A stretch of 59,880 bases of DNA from Tissierellales bacterium (lineage in GTDB: Bacteria; Bacillota; Clostridia; Tissierellales; Tissierellaceae), in the NCBI GenBank assembly GCA_030146915.1, contig JASLAT010000017.1, forward strand, positions 1-59,880, read 5' to 3'. Below are positions 25,078 to 33,496 of this stretch, piece after piece. The notes under the pieces are model-generated. The model made no database searches. It saw only the letters and a program-made list of their open reading frames with translations, and was not told the origin of the DNA. How positions within the stretch are numbered: the stretch's first letter is position 1; every line of letters starts with the position of its first letter. Both the position numbers and the translations under genes were made by a program.

Positions 25078-26206
25078 AAAAGTAGTCTATAACCTTAATT
25101 ATCTTATCTTCACTCATATATATTTTAGCCAATCTTTTAGATAGAAAAGATAAGGATTTTGCATTTAGAAATTTAACTGACTGGTCATTTAAAACAGTTA
25201 CTTGCTGTCCAGTTTCAACATCTAATCCAGTAACGTCTATAATTGTTTGGTCCATACATACTCTACCTAAAACATTGACTTTTTTACCATTTATGAACAT
25301 ACCTACTTTTTCTGCTAATTCTTGATAATATCCATCACCATATCCGATTGGAATAATGGCTATCTTAGTATCAGATTTAGTTTTATAGGTATTGTTATAG
25401 CTTATGTAGCTCCCTTTTTTAATAGTTTTTATTTGACTTATTTCTGACATGATTGTAAAGCTTAATTTTAGGTCTAATTTATTTTTTTGTTTTTTATAGT
25501 TAGGATATAAGCCAAAGATACTTATTCCGTGCCTTACAAAGTCTAGATTATATTCTGGTAGATCTATAGCCCCAGCTGCATTAGATATATGTTTATATTT
25601 AAAAATTACTCCCTTTGATTCTAAATGAGTTAAAAAGTTTATAAACTCTTCAAATTGATAATGACTATATGATTTATCCTCAATTTCGGATTGAGAAAAA
25701 TGTGAAAAGGCAGCTTCAAGTTTTAAGTTTTTTAATTTGTTTTTTATATATAAAATTTCTTTTATAGAAGTTTCATTTGTCAAAAAACCTAAGCGTGACA
25801 TACCTGTATCAATCTTTATATGACATTTTACTTTTTTATTTAAATCTATAGCAGTAGTATTTAAATTAATAGCATCTTCTAAAGAAAAAATAGTAGGTAT
25901 TATATTAGCTTTTATTAAGGACTCGAATAAATAATTAGGTGTGTATCCTAAGATTAAAATATCACATTTTATTCCAGATTTTCTTAATTCTAAAGCTTCA
26001 TTTATTCTAGCAACAGCTAGGATATCAAATCCTTCTTCTTCTATTATTTTAGCAATCTCGATTGCTCCATGTCTATATGCATCATTCTTTATAACCGGCA
26101 TAACAACTGTATCTGGACTATAGTTCTTTAGAGCTTTTAAGTTTTTCTTTATATTTTCTATATGTATAAGCATATAGCTTGGGTGTAAAGTTTTAAGTTT
26201 GATCAT
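25076..26206 (-). CDS. alr: Alanine racemase
   Basis: 376 residues, normal for Alr. PLP lysine is Lys40 in 'PVIKNDAYRHG'; the catalytic Tyr lies in 'SYNNTYKTK'; 'CMDQTIIDVTG' is the conserved C-terminal motif. It makes D-Ala for peptidoglycan. The usual Gly of the 'AYGHG' motif is Arg here, and the residue before the Tyr motif is Asp, features seen in some broader-specificity amino acid racemases, so the substrate could differ from Ala. Start supported by GGAGGGA on the minus strand. Confidence 0.9.
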   Translation of the reverse strand: MIKLKTLHPSYMLIHIENIKKNLKALKNYSPDTVVMPVIKNDAYRHGAIEIAKIIEEEGFDILAVARINEALELRKSGIKCDILILGYTPNYLFESLIKANIIPTIFSLEDAINLNTTAIDLNKKVKCHIKIDTGMSRLGFLTNETSIKEILYIKNKLKNLKLEAAFSHFSQSEIEDKSYSHYQFEEFINFLTHLESKGVIFKYKHISNAAGAIDLPEYNLDFVRHGISIFGLYPNYKKQKNKLDLKLSFTIMSEISQIKTIKKGSYISYNNTYKTKSDTKIAIIPIGYGDGYYQELAEKVGMFINGKKVNVLGRVCMDQTIIDVTGLDVETGQQVTVLNDQSVKFLNAKSLSFLSKRLAKIYMSEDKIIKVIDYF

Positions 26207-26416
26207 AATATCCCTCCTAAATAATTAGATTAATTATAAGTAAAAGATTTATAAAAATCAAATAATATATAAGATTATGGTATAGTTTCACTATAATTTA
26301 CTTAGAAAAAAATTAAATTAAGTTAAAAAAATGCTTTAATTATTTTTTAAAAGGTAATTAATATATAAGGACAGTTAAATGTTTAAAGTAGCAAAATAAT
26401 TTATTTAGGAGGAAAT

Positions 26417-26911
26417 ATGAAAAAAATAGGAATATTATCTTTAATTTTAATTTTATTTGTCACATCTTGTGGTACAAAAGATGAAGCTACAGTAGCAGTT
26501 AGACCAGAGTTTTCTGAAGGGTTTGGAGAGATTGATGAGGAATTAATAAAAGAATATAGTAACTCTAGTAAGGAAAAAGATGAGTTGGTTACTTTCTCTT
26601 TTGACCCGGATAAATATCAAGAGTTTAATGAAAAAACTAAAACTATAGTTATAGATTTTTTTAAAGCCTTGGTAGAAAGTGATGAAGAAGACTATATTAA
26701 GGACATAGAATACGAGGATGATTTTTCGCAGGTTAGAGTATTTGTAGATAAAAGTTTGTATGGGCAAGAAGAAGATTATAGTTCTCTTGTGATAGGTATG
26801 TATGCTTCTACATATAGATCATTTGCTGATATGAATCTTAATTCAGAAATAATTTATATTGATTTTGAAGGTGGAGAAATTATAGAAAAAATTCTTTTCC
26901 CAGATATGTAA
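26417..26911 (+). CDS. Lipoprotein, unknown function
   Basis: 164 residues. Signal peptide with lipobox 'FVTSC' (Cys near 18), then an acidic extracellular domain. No family recognised. It has a strong AGGAGGA ribosome binding site. The 210 bases upstream, shared with the divergent alr gene, are AT-rich and show nothing else I can support. It ends in a bidirectional terminator. Confidence 0.8.
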   Translation: MKKIGILSLILILFVTSCGTKDEATVAVRPEFSEGFGEIDEELIKEYSNSSKEKDELVTFSFDPDKYQEFNEKTKTIVIDFFKALVESDEEDYIKDIEYEDDFSQVRVFVDKSLYGQEEDYSSLVIGMYASTYRSFADMNLNSEIIYIDFEGGEIIEKILFPDM

Positions 26912-26920
26912 AAACATACA

Positions 26921-26951
26921 AAAAAGGAAGCCGGGGGTGGCTTCCTTTTTG
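26921..26951. terminator. Bidirectional terminator between lipoprotein and M20 genes
   Basis: Twelve-base arms AAAAAGGAAGCC (26921-26932) and GGCTTCCTTTTT (26939-26950) enclose a GGGGGT loop; T-tracts occur on both strands. Confidence 0.93.
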
Positions 26952-26958
26952 TTTAATT

Positions 26959-28137
26959 TTATTTATTATTTAATGCTACTTGGACAAATATAGCGGCAGC
27001 ATTTATAAACTCTGATTCATCTAGAGCAAACTTAGGATGATGGTGGGGATAGATTTTACCATCTATTTCCATCATATTCTCTAAAAACATAAAGCTACCA
27101 GGTATTATTTGTAAATACTCGGCAAAGTCTTCTCCACCCATTACTGGTGTATTAGTTAAAACTAATTTCTCTTCGCCAAGGGCTTGTCCTATTGTTTTAG
27201 CTAGTTCTTCTGTAACTTCTTTATCATTAATTAAAGGAGGTGCTCCAAAATAATAATCATATTCAACTTCACATCTAAAAGCTTCTCCTATGGATTTTGC
27301 CACTTCACCTATCCTCTTAGATATATATTGTCTTTCTTCTTCAGTTACTGCTCTTGCAGTTCCTTCAATTTCAACATCATTTGGTATAACATTATAGGTT
27401 GAACCCCCATGGAAACTACCTATACTGATAACACCGGGACTAGTTGGTGATATCTCACGGCTTATTATTTCTTGGAGTCCTGTTACTATATATGAAGATG
27501 CAGTTATTGGGTCAATACTTTGATTTGGATAGGCACCATGAGAACCCTTTCCTTTTATATTTAGTTTAAAACTGTCTAAGCAGGCCATCATAGAACCTGG
27601 ATTTAAAAATACTTTTCCCTTATTTTTACCTCCTGCAATTCCACCTAAATGTAAACCGTATATTTTTTCAACTTGAAGCTTTTGTAATATTCCAGACTCA
27701 ACTATAGGTCTTGCTCCTCTAGAAATCTCTTCAGCAGTTTGGAAAATAAGTATTACTTTTCCTTTAAACTTATCTCTATTATTTTGTAAAATCTTAGCAA
27801 CACCTAGCATAATAGCAGTATGTGCATCGTGTCCACAAGCATGCATATTACCATTTGTAGACTGAAAACTTAGCTCAGTTTCTTCTTGAACCGGTAGTGC
27901 ATCCATATCAGCTCTAAAGGCAATAGTACTACCCTTTTTATAACCTTCAATACTAGCTAATATAGTGTGTTCTGTACCTATTCCTTTTTTATAATTAACA
28001 GAAAAAGAGTCTAATTTGCTAGCGACAAACTTGCTAGTTTCGACTAAATCTAAACCAACTTCTGGAATTTGATGTAGATGTCTTCTCATTTCTATAATTT
28101 CTTGTTCATAATCTTTAATTAAATCTAATACTTTCAT
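26959..28137 (-). CDS. M20 family amidohydrolase (N-acyl amino acid / hippurate type)
   Basis: 392 residues. M20D signatures are present: 'HLHQIPEVGLDLVETS', metal ligands in 'MHACGHDAHTAIMLG', 'FQTAEEISRGA' (catalytic Glu pair), 'GLHLG' and 'PVMGGEDFAEYLQ'. Such enzymes release amino acids from N-acyl or short peptide conjugates in the cytoplasm. It is the last gene after a two-part membrane transporter (DUF5058 and partner) and a CdaR-like regulator, so it probably cleaves what that transporter imports. Confidence 0.92.
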   Translation of the reverse strand: MKVLDLIKDYEQEIIEMRRHLHQIPEVGLDLVETSKFVASKLDSFSVNYKKGIGTEHTILASIEGYKKGSTIAFRADMDALPVQEETELSFQSTNGNMHACGHDAHTAIMLGVAKILQNNRDKFKGKVILIFQTAEEISRGARPIVESGILQKLQVEKIYGLHLGGIAGGKNKGKVFLNPGSMMACLDSFKLNIKGKGSHGAYPNQSIDPITASSYIVTGLQEIISREISPTSPGVISIGSFHGGSTYNVIPNDVEIEGTARAVTEEERQYISKRIGEVAKSIGEAFRCEVEYDYYFGAPPLINDKEVTEELAKTIGQALGEEKLVLTNTPVMGGEDFAEYLQIIPGSFMFLENMMEIDGKIYPHHHPKFALDESEFINAAAIFVQVALNNK

Positions 28138-28146
28138 AAGCTCCTC

Positions 28147-28821
28147 CTAGTATGTTTTAATTTTTTCTTGAGCTGTCTTTGTTCTCCTTATAGACAGAGC
28201 TATGGATGAAAAGACAGCTATAGGTATCATAAAATATGTTGGTATAAAATCTAAAAAGAATAGCATAAACATTGTTATACCTATAGCATATGATCCTATA
28301 AATAAATCTTTTACAATAAACATTGCAAACATAGAACCATATATTGCTGCTGATACATAATTTAATCCTTCTTTGACAACTTCTGGTACTATAGCCATAA
28401 TTTTAGCTCCAGTTATAGCGGCTATGCTAACTATAATTAAATTAGTGATTATAGAACCAGCAATGCCAATGGTGGATACTAATTCTGCCTTTTTACTACC
28501 AAATTCAACACCAACAGCCTCTTGTGCAACAGCTGCACTTGGTATTCTCATATTGGCTATATTACCTGCTAAAGATACCATATATATTCCTGGTAAGCCT
28601 ACTACAGGAAAGTAAGATGTAGGCTCGACTACATAGTAAACTCCATATATTGATGCTATTAAAAACCAGCCTTTCATTATTTCAGAGAAGCTAGGAAGCT
28701 CCTTATAAAAAATCCATATAAAAATTGCAGGTAAAAAACTAAGTGCTGCTGCTAATAAGTTTGTAGCACTACCAACTTTAATAATAGGCTTAGTAAAGCC
28801 TTGTAAATATTTATCTTCCAC
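28147..28821 (-). CDS. Membrane protein, partner of DUF5058 in a putative transporter
   Basis: 224 residues with about six membrane helices. No named domain is recognised with certainty. Gly/Ala-rich segments ('VGLPGIYMVSLAGNIANMRIPSAAVAQEAVGVEFGS', 'STIGIAGSIITNLIIV') look like transport-core repeats. Gaps of 11 and 9 bases tie it to the DUF5058 gene upstream and the M20 gene downstream, so the two membrane proteins likely form one importer. Confidence 0.82.
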   Translation of the reverse strand: MEDKYLQGFTKPIIKVGSATNLLAAALSFLPAIFIWIFYKELPSFSEIMKGWFLIASIYGVYYVVEPTSYFPVVGLPGIYMVSLAGNIANMRIPSAAVAQEAVGVEFGSKKAELVSTIGIAGSIITNLIIVSIAAITGAKIMAIVPEVVKEGLNYVSAAIYGSMFAMFIVKDLFIGSYAIGITMFMLFFLDFIPTYFMIPIAVFSSIALSIRRTKTAQEKIKTY

Positions 28822-28832
28822 TGTTTAACCTC

Positions 28833-29540
28833 CTAAAAAACTCTATTAAAAATTACAGCTCCGATCATTCCGAAAATCATAGCGATTCCTAAATTATATT
28901 CCTTTAGTTTAGGCTTATCTTCTGTTAGCTTAATTAAAAGAACCATTGATGCACCAGCTACTAAAGCAGAAACTGCATGACCATCTAATTTTACTAGGTT
29001 TTGCCCTAATAAATAGGCCATAGCTCCACATGTTGCTGCAGTACCAATAGCACTTGTAAGCTCTTGATTATCACCTGCTAACCTTTCATTTATAAAGCCA
29101 AGTTTGTGAGCGAAAAGTCCAGTAAATACTAACCAGCCAGAACCATTTAAGGCCATAATCCAAGCAGCTCCAGCAAAATGTCTTACTGAATAATCACTTG
29201 AACCAATACTTGTACCCATACTTTCAGCTGCCATTTGAGCTGCAGTTAATTCTGTAGGGGCAGCGCCTATAACAGATAGTCTCATCCAAGCTAAGGGTCC
29301 ACCTATTACAGACATCAGCCCTAGCATAACTAGGAAAACTCCTAAAGCAGGACCTATTGAAGATATAGCACCAGCGCGAAAGGCTGTTTTAACATCTTCC
29401 TTTTCAAGTCCGACTAACTTAATATTTTCCTTAGCTCTTTTAGTAAAAACAATAGCTTGAAAAGCAACTATAAGTACTACTGGTAAGGCTGCTAACCAAA
29501 GTTTTTTAGAATTTGCAACATTATAAACATCTAAATTCAT
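28833..29540 (-). CDS. DUF5058 family membrane protein
   Basis: 235 residues with about six membrane helices and the DUF5058 pattern 'GAISSIGPALGVFLVMLGLMSVIGGPLAWMRLSVIGAAPTELTAAQMAA'. The family lacks an assigned substrate but is often next to M20 peptidases and amino-acid degradation genes. It is the first gene of the transporter-M20 operon, with the promoter region flanked by a long inverted repeat. Confidence 0.88.
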   Translation of the reverse strand: MNLDVYNVANSKKLWLAALPVVLIVAFQAIVFTKRAKENIKLVGLEKEDVKTAFRAGAISSIGPALGVFLVMLGLMSVIGGPLAWMRLSVIGAAPTELTAAQMAAESMGTSIGSSDYSVRHFAGAAWIMALNGSGWLVFTGLFAHKLGFINERLAGDNQELTSAIGTAATCGAMAYLLGQNLVKLDGHAVSALVAGASMVLLIKLTEDKPKLKEYNLGIAMIFGMIGAVIFNRVF

Positions 29541-29587
29541 TATTATTCCTCCTTGTAAAGAAGAAAATAATCTATGTACATAAAAAA

Positions 29588-29650
29588 TTTTCTACTAGCA
29601 TATTTATTATAATACTTGAGATTATTATAAAAGTATATGTTAGTAGAAAA
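29588..29650. promoter_or_regulatory. 16-bp inverted repeat bracketing the DUF5058 operon promoter region
   Basis: Left arm 29588-29603 and right arm 29635-29650 match in 15 of 16 positions (TTTTCTACTAgCATAT against ATATGtTAGTAGAAAA). On the minus strand the 31-base interval contains two TATAAT-like -10 boxes. It is most likely the operator for the CdaR-like regulator encoded just upstream; that link is inference. Confidence 0.6.
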
Positions 29651-29704
29651 CGAGTATAAGTATATTTATTTGTAGTAAGAACACAAGATGCTTATTTCCA
29701 TAGT

Positions 29705-31231
29705 TTATTTTTTGAACATTCCTTTGTTAAAATCAATATGTTTTTCAACCTCTAGCATCATAACTGTTAGCGTTATAATAAGCTTTTGGTAAAATTCATC
29801 TAGTTCCATAGCCAGTAGTTTTTTTAGTTTTTCAAAACGGTAAAGTATAGTATTGTAATGTATAAATAAATCCTTTGAACTTTCTTTTAAATTCCAATCA
29901 TTTTTTATTATAGATCTTAAGGTTATAAAGTATTCTGTCTTATTTTTTTTATCTAGTTCGATTATATTTTCAATTAGGTCTGTATATATTGAGTGATAGT
30001 CTTTTCTGGTCATAACTTCCATTAAATCTTTAAAAATTAAAACATCCTTATAGCAACTAATGTCATCTACTTCTTTAAAAATTCTACTTATATTAATAGC
30101 CTCTATAGCTTCGTTATAACTTCTATAGGCTTGCATAATATCTTCGTAATATGTTCCTATACCAATTGTAAGTGTAAAGCTTAAACCTTTCTTTTTCATT
30201 AAGTCGTGTATAGGTTTTATATTCAAGTTCACAAACTTATCTAGAGCAGACAAATTATTTTCTAAATCTAAATTGACTAAGAAAATTATACTGTCTGATT
30301 TTTGATAATAGTAAGAAGTATAATTAATCTTTTCCATTTCCTTTATGATTAACTTATAAATTATTTGTTTTTCCTCTTCTAATTCTTTTATATCTTTGTT
30401 GGAATGTAGCATACTATGTTTAAATTCATCAATATCAAATATAATAGCTAGAATACCTGAAGATTGAATTCTCCAGCCTTGTAGATTAGCACGGAATATA
30501 ACCTCTTCTCTAGACTTTATATTATTCATACAAAGGTCTGCTATTAAGTCAGAGCGTACTATTTCTTTAGACTTATCTATAGCGATTTGATTTTGAATTT
30601 TTAATAGAATCATACTAGAACTATATTTTATAAGGAGTTTATCCTTGTTATTAACATTTGTTTTTCTATCATTTATAATTAAATATGCATAGACATTATT
30701 ATTCTTTTCTATTCTTTCTATAAAAAGATCATTATCTACAAGTTTTATATTTTCAATTTCTTCATCCTCTAAAAATTTCTCACCATAAAAGTAAGTAGCA
30801 TGATCTAATTTTCCATGATAGATTATATCTTTATTTAAAATTTGTCCTAAAAAATCCACATAATCTTCAACATTTGCCTGTTCCACATTCATTTTCATAA
30901 ACGCATTATTAATTATTTCGTTCTCTTCAAGAAGATAAGTTTGTTCTTCTGATATTTTATTCATCCATGATAATAGAAGTTTAGGTAGGTTAATTTTAGG
31001 ATTTATTAAAATATAGGGATCTTTATAATCTATTTCTTTATCATGAATCAAGGCTAAAATTTTAAAATCTATATCATTATTTTTCAAACTTTTAAAATCT
31101 TCATATCTAATTACTAAAAGATCAGTAGTAGATAAATTCTCATCAAAAACATCAATTTTATTAATGTTGATAGACTTGAAGATATTAAACTTTTTAATAT
31201 CGTAGTCTTTAATAAGTTGATTAATATCCAT
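29705..31231 (-). CDS. PucR/CdaR-type transcriptional regulator
   Basis: 508 residues. The C-terminal 60 residues carry the PucR/CdaR helix-turn-helix ('NLKESSKDLFIHYNTILYRFEKLKKLL'); the middle (about 230-400) is the GGDEF-like domain of the CdaR family; the N-terminal part is a PucR-like sensor region. These regulators usually activate neighbouring catabolic or uptake genes. It lies directly upstream of, and on the same strand as, the DUF5058-M20 operon. Confidence 0.87.
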   Translation of the reverse strand: MDINQLIKDYDIKKFNIFKSININKIDVFDENLSTTDLLVIRYEDFKSLKNNDIDFKILALIHDKEIDYKDPYILINPKINLPKLLLSWMNKISEEQTYLLEENEIINNAFMKMNVEQANVEDYVDFLGQILNKDIIYHGKLDHATYFYGEKFLEDEEIENIKLVDNDLFIERIEKNNNVYAYLIINDRKTNVNNKDKLLIKYSSSMILLKIQNQIAIDKSKEIVRSDLIADLCMNNIKSREEVIFRANLQGWRIQSSGILAIIFDIDEFKHSMLHSNKDIKELEEEKQIIYKLIIKEMEKINYTSYYYQKSDSIIFLVNLDLENNLSALDKFVNLNIKPIHDLMKKKGLSFTLTIGIGTYYEDIMQAYRSYNEAIEAINISRIFKEVDDISCYKDVLIFKDLMEVMTRKDYHSIYTDLIENIIELDKKNKTEYFITLRSIIKNDWNLKESSKDLFIHYNTILYRFEKLKKLLAMELDEFYQKLIITLTVMMLEVEKHIDFNKGMFKK

Positions 31232-31458
31232 AAATAATTCCTCCTCTTAATATGTTTGATTATAACATTAAAATTCTTGTTAAGATAAAAATAGATTTAA
31301 GACCCCCTAAAAATTATCAGAAAATTAGGAATTGTTTTATTTTTAACAAATACCAAGTTTTTCCTAAAAAGGGGTTTAAATATAAAATAAGTATGTTATA
31401 ATATAATCAAAGATAGTTAATAAATAAACAAACTATTTAAAAATAAGGAGGGAGAGTC

Positions 31459-31782
31459 ATGAAGAAAGTAGTATTAGTGAATGAATCTAAAAATGATAGG
31501 GTGGAGGTAAAGACGGGTTACAGTTTTAGAACCTTGCTATTATGGTTTTTAGATCCATTGTTTAGGGAGGATATAACAGGATTTCTTGTTATGGGTGGGT
31601 ATGCTTTATTAGTTGCACTATTTAGAGCTACTTTCCCAACTCTACCCTATGGATTATTAGGACTAGTAGTTTTTCCAGCAGTTTACAACAAGTTTTATAT
31701 TAGAAAGCTTATGGATGAAGGCTATGAACCAGATTGTTGTGAAGAAGCTTTAGAAGAATTAAAGTCTTATATAAGTTTATAA
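31459..31782 (+). CDS. Small membrane protein, DUF2628-like
   Basis: 107 residues. A polar N-terminus leads into 'TGYSFRTLLLWFLDPLFREDITGF', two membrane segments, then 'NKFYIRKLMDEGYEP', the layout of DUF2628-type small membrane proteins whose function is unknown. Strong ribosome binding site (AAGGAGGGAG). A TATAAT lies at 31397-31402 in the 227-base spacer from the divergent regulator gene, with no clear -35. Terminated by a hairpin shared with the next converging gene. Confidence 0.75.
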   Translation: MKKVVLVNESKNDRVEVKTGYSFRTLLLWFLDPLFREDITGFLVMGGYALLVALFRATFPTLPYGLLGLVVFPAVYNKFYIRKLMDEGYEPDCCEEALEELKSYISL

Positions 31783-31805
31783 GTCAAACTATAAATACCT
31801 AAAAG

Positions 31806-31831
31806 GAAAAGCCCCTGCAAGGGCTTTTTTT
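31806..31831. terminator. Bidirectional terminator
   Basis: AAAAGCCC (31807-31814) pairs with GGGCTTTT (31821-31828), with further T residues; A-rich on the other side. It separates two converging small genes. Confidence 0.9.
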
Positions 31832-32102
31832 ATTTGTTTTTTAAAATTGTAAAAAAAGATATGATTATAAAAAATCCAATAGCTAATAGAAAGTTTAAAA
31901 TTAAGTAATCGTATTTTTTATTTTTAAAGCTTAAAAAGACACCACTAAATCCTACTATAGGATTTACAACCATAAGTACCAGGCCCAAAAGTGTGTTTTT
32001 ACTAATATTTTCTGGAGAGCTTAGTAAGCTTATAATAAGTGATAGAAGAGTTATGCCTATGATAATCTTAGGTGTTTTTTCTTCAAATTTATCTATTTTC
32101 AT
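31830..32102 (-). CDS. Small membrane protein, unknown function
   Basis: 90 residues, polar N-terminus then three hydrophobic segments with a basic loop ('KNKKYD') before the last. No family recognised. AAGGATG-type ribosome binding site on the minus strand. The 258 bases between it and the nucleoside phosphorylase gene are AT-rich; I saw only a TATAAT at 32329-32334 likely serving the latter. Confidence 0.65.
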   Translation of the reverse strand: MKIDKFEEKTPKIIIGITLLSLIISLLSSPENISKNTLLGLVLMVVNPIVGFSGVFLSFKNKKYDYLILNFLLAIGFFIIISFFTILKNK

Positions 32103-32360
32103 TTAATCATCCTTTCAGGAATTTTATTATTATAAATAAGATCTAACCATAAGTTTAACAGGATTTAGAAAAATTTACTATTTTAAATTAAATATATTTT
32201 TTAAACCTAGATTTGTTATAAAGAAAGACTCATATCAAAATAAGATGATGAACTCTAAATTTAAGAAGGTTAGTAAATGTTAATTAAAAATTAAATAGAG
32301 TAAAACTCAACTTAATAAGTTTACTATGCTATAATTTATTTAAGAAAGGTTGTGATCTTA

Positions 32361-33125
32361 ATGAAGTATGCTATTATAGGCGGTACAGGAGTTTATGACT
32401 TTGGAAATATAAAGGATGAAAAAATTATTGAGACACCTTATGGTGAAGCACTAGCATATATAATGGAGTATGAAAATCTTGAGGTAGTTTTTCTAGCTAG
32501 ACACGGAAGAGGTCATACTTATCCTCCTCATAAAATTAATTATAGAGCTAATATATATGCTCTTAAAAAATTAGGTGTAGAATATATATATACTACAGCT
32601 GCTGTGGGCTCTTTAAATAAAGAGTTTTCACCAGGTGATGTTGTTATAATTAAGGATTTTTTAGATTTTACTAAGTCTAGAATTTCAACTTTCTATGCTG
32701 GAGGAGAAAAGGGAGTAAGGCATGTTGATATGTCAGATCCTTATTGTAAAAATTTAAGAAAAAATTTTAGAGAACATAGTGAAGACATATTAGAAATTAA
32801 GGGTGAGGCTGTCTATGTTACAACAGAAGGACCAAGATTTGAATCATCAGCAGAAATAAATATGTTTAAAATTTTGGGTGGTGATGTTGTAGGTATGACT
32901 TCTAATCCAGAAGTAGTTTTAGCTAAAGAACTAGGTATGTGTTATAGTACAATTGGAATAATTACTAACTGGTGTACAGGTATTGAAAAAGGGAAGATTA
33001 GTCACAATATCTCAAACATTGTTGATAGCTTAAGAGAGGATATTTTTAAGGTTATTTTTAAGGTCTTTAATAAATCTTTAAATAAAAGTAGTTGCAATTG
33101 TAAAGAAAATATAGTAGAGTTATAA
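32361..33125 (+). CDS. MTAP-family purine nucleoside phosphorylase
   Basis: 254 residues. Family motifs: 'IIGGTGVYDF' (phosphate loop), 'FLARHGRGHTYPPHKINYRANI', 'TAAVGSLN', 'TTEGPRFESSAEI' and 'GMTSNPEVVLAKEL'. It phosphorolyses a purine nucleoside, either methylthioadenosine/methylthioinosine or inosine/guanosine; 'SNPE' in the base-binding loop favours a 6-oxopurine over adenine, which is a weak inference. I choose ATG 32361 over GTG 32352 because of spacing from AAAGGT. It lies upstream of the purine operon and could feed guanine to its riboswitch. Confidence 0.87.
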   Translation: MKYAIIGGTGVYDFGNIKDEKIIETPYGEALAYIMEYENLEVVFLARHGRGHTYPPHKINYRANIYALKKLGVEYIYTTAAVGSLNKEFSPGDVVIIKDFLDFTKSRISTFYAGGEKGVRHVDMSDPYCKNLRKNFREHSEDILEIKGEAVYVTTEGPRFESSAEINMFKILGGDVVGMTSNPEVVLAKELGMCYSTIGIITNWCTGIEKGKISHNISNIVDSLREDIFKVIFKVFNKSLNKSSCNCKENIVEL

Positions 33126-33212
33126 TTGTTAACAGATGAATACATAAAAAGCTCGGAATTCGTTAATATACTGGGCTTAGTAGCGGTTTTATAAATATGA
33201 TTAAGCTTGGGC

Positions 33213-33241
33213 TTGACAGATATAAAAACTACTGCTACTCT
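33213..33241 (+). promoter_or_regulatory. Promoter of the purine operon
   Basis: A perfect -35 TTGACA (33213-33218), 17 bases, then an extended -10 TGcTACTCT (-10 at 33236-33241). Start of transcription would be near 33248, some 14 bases before the guanine aptamer. The 87 bases between the nucleoside phosphorylase stop and this promoter show nothing else I can support. Confidence 0.7.
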
Positions 33242-33261
33242 AAATATAGATGAATAGTGTA

Positions 33262-33328
33262 GCTCATATAATTCCTAAAATATGGTTAGGGAGTTTCTAC
33301 AAATGACCGTAAATCATTTACTATGGGC
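33262..33328 (+). promoter_or_regulatory. Guanine-type purine riboswitch aptamer
   Basis: The three-way junction is complete. P1 is GCTCATA (33262-33268) with TATGGGC (33322-33328); P2 pairs CCTAA with TTAGG; P3 pairs AAATGA with TCATTT. The conserved core is visible: TATA at P1, the loop AATATGG, TTTCTAC, CCGTAAA, then ACTATG. The base-pairing position that sets ligand choice is C (33321), which in this family means guanine or hypoxanthine rather than adenine. It is the first half of a tandem with the PRPP aptamer. Confidence 0.93.
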
Positions 33329-33414
33329 GAAAGTGTACCTAGGGATCCACATTAATTTGCAGGACCGAGCGGTACAAATACTTTAAAGTATTACACCGAA
33401 GGGATAGAAGCCCA
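33324..33414 (+). promoter_or_regulatory. PRPP riboswitch (ykkC subtype 2b) aptamer
   Basis: ykkC-class landmarks in order: AAAGTGTACCTAGGGATCCA (33330-33349), AGGACCGAGCGGTACA (33361-33376), a variable hairpin AATACTTTAAAGTATT (33377-33392), then ACACCGAAGGGATAGAAGCCC (33393-33413, written as parts). The hairpin inserted before ACACC marks subtype 2 RNAs. Position directly behind a guanine aptamer and before purL identifies the PRPP (2b) rather than the ppGpp class, as known for tandem guanine-PRPP riboswitches. The closing pairing TGGGC (33324-33328) with GCCCA (33410-33414) is my proposal. Confidence 0.87.
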
Positions 33415-33454
33415 GACGGGTAGGTTTCGCTTAGCCTACCCATCTGGGCTTTTT
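33409..33454 (+). terminator. Regulated terminator of the tandem riboswitch
   Basis: A very strong stem of 18 positions with a single mismatch (33409-33426 with 33433-33450) and a six-base loop is followed by TTTTTG. Its left arm contains the 3' closing strand of the PRPP aptamer, so PRPP binding and termination exclude each other. Confidence 0.9.
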
Positions 33455-33496
33455 GTATTGTTTAAAATAAGTTTTTTAAAACTCAAGGAGGCTTAA

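Noticed and set aside
31300..31380. Inverted repeat of CCCCCTAAAAA and CCTAAAAAGGGG before the DUF2628-like gene
   Set aside because: The arms are partly direct, not inverted, and do not form a convincing stem or operator.
33126..33212. Possible PurR boxes (TTCG-containing words) before the purine promoter
   Set aside because: Only partial matches to the PurBox and no properly spaced inverted pair; the riboswitch explains the control.
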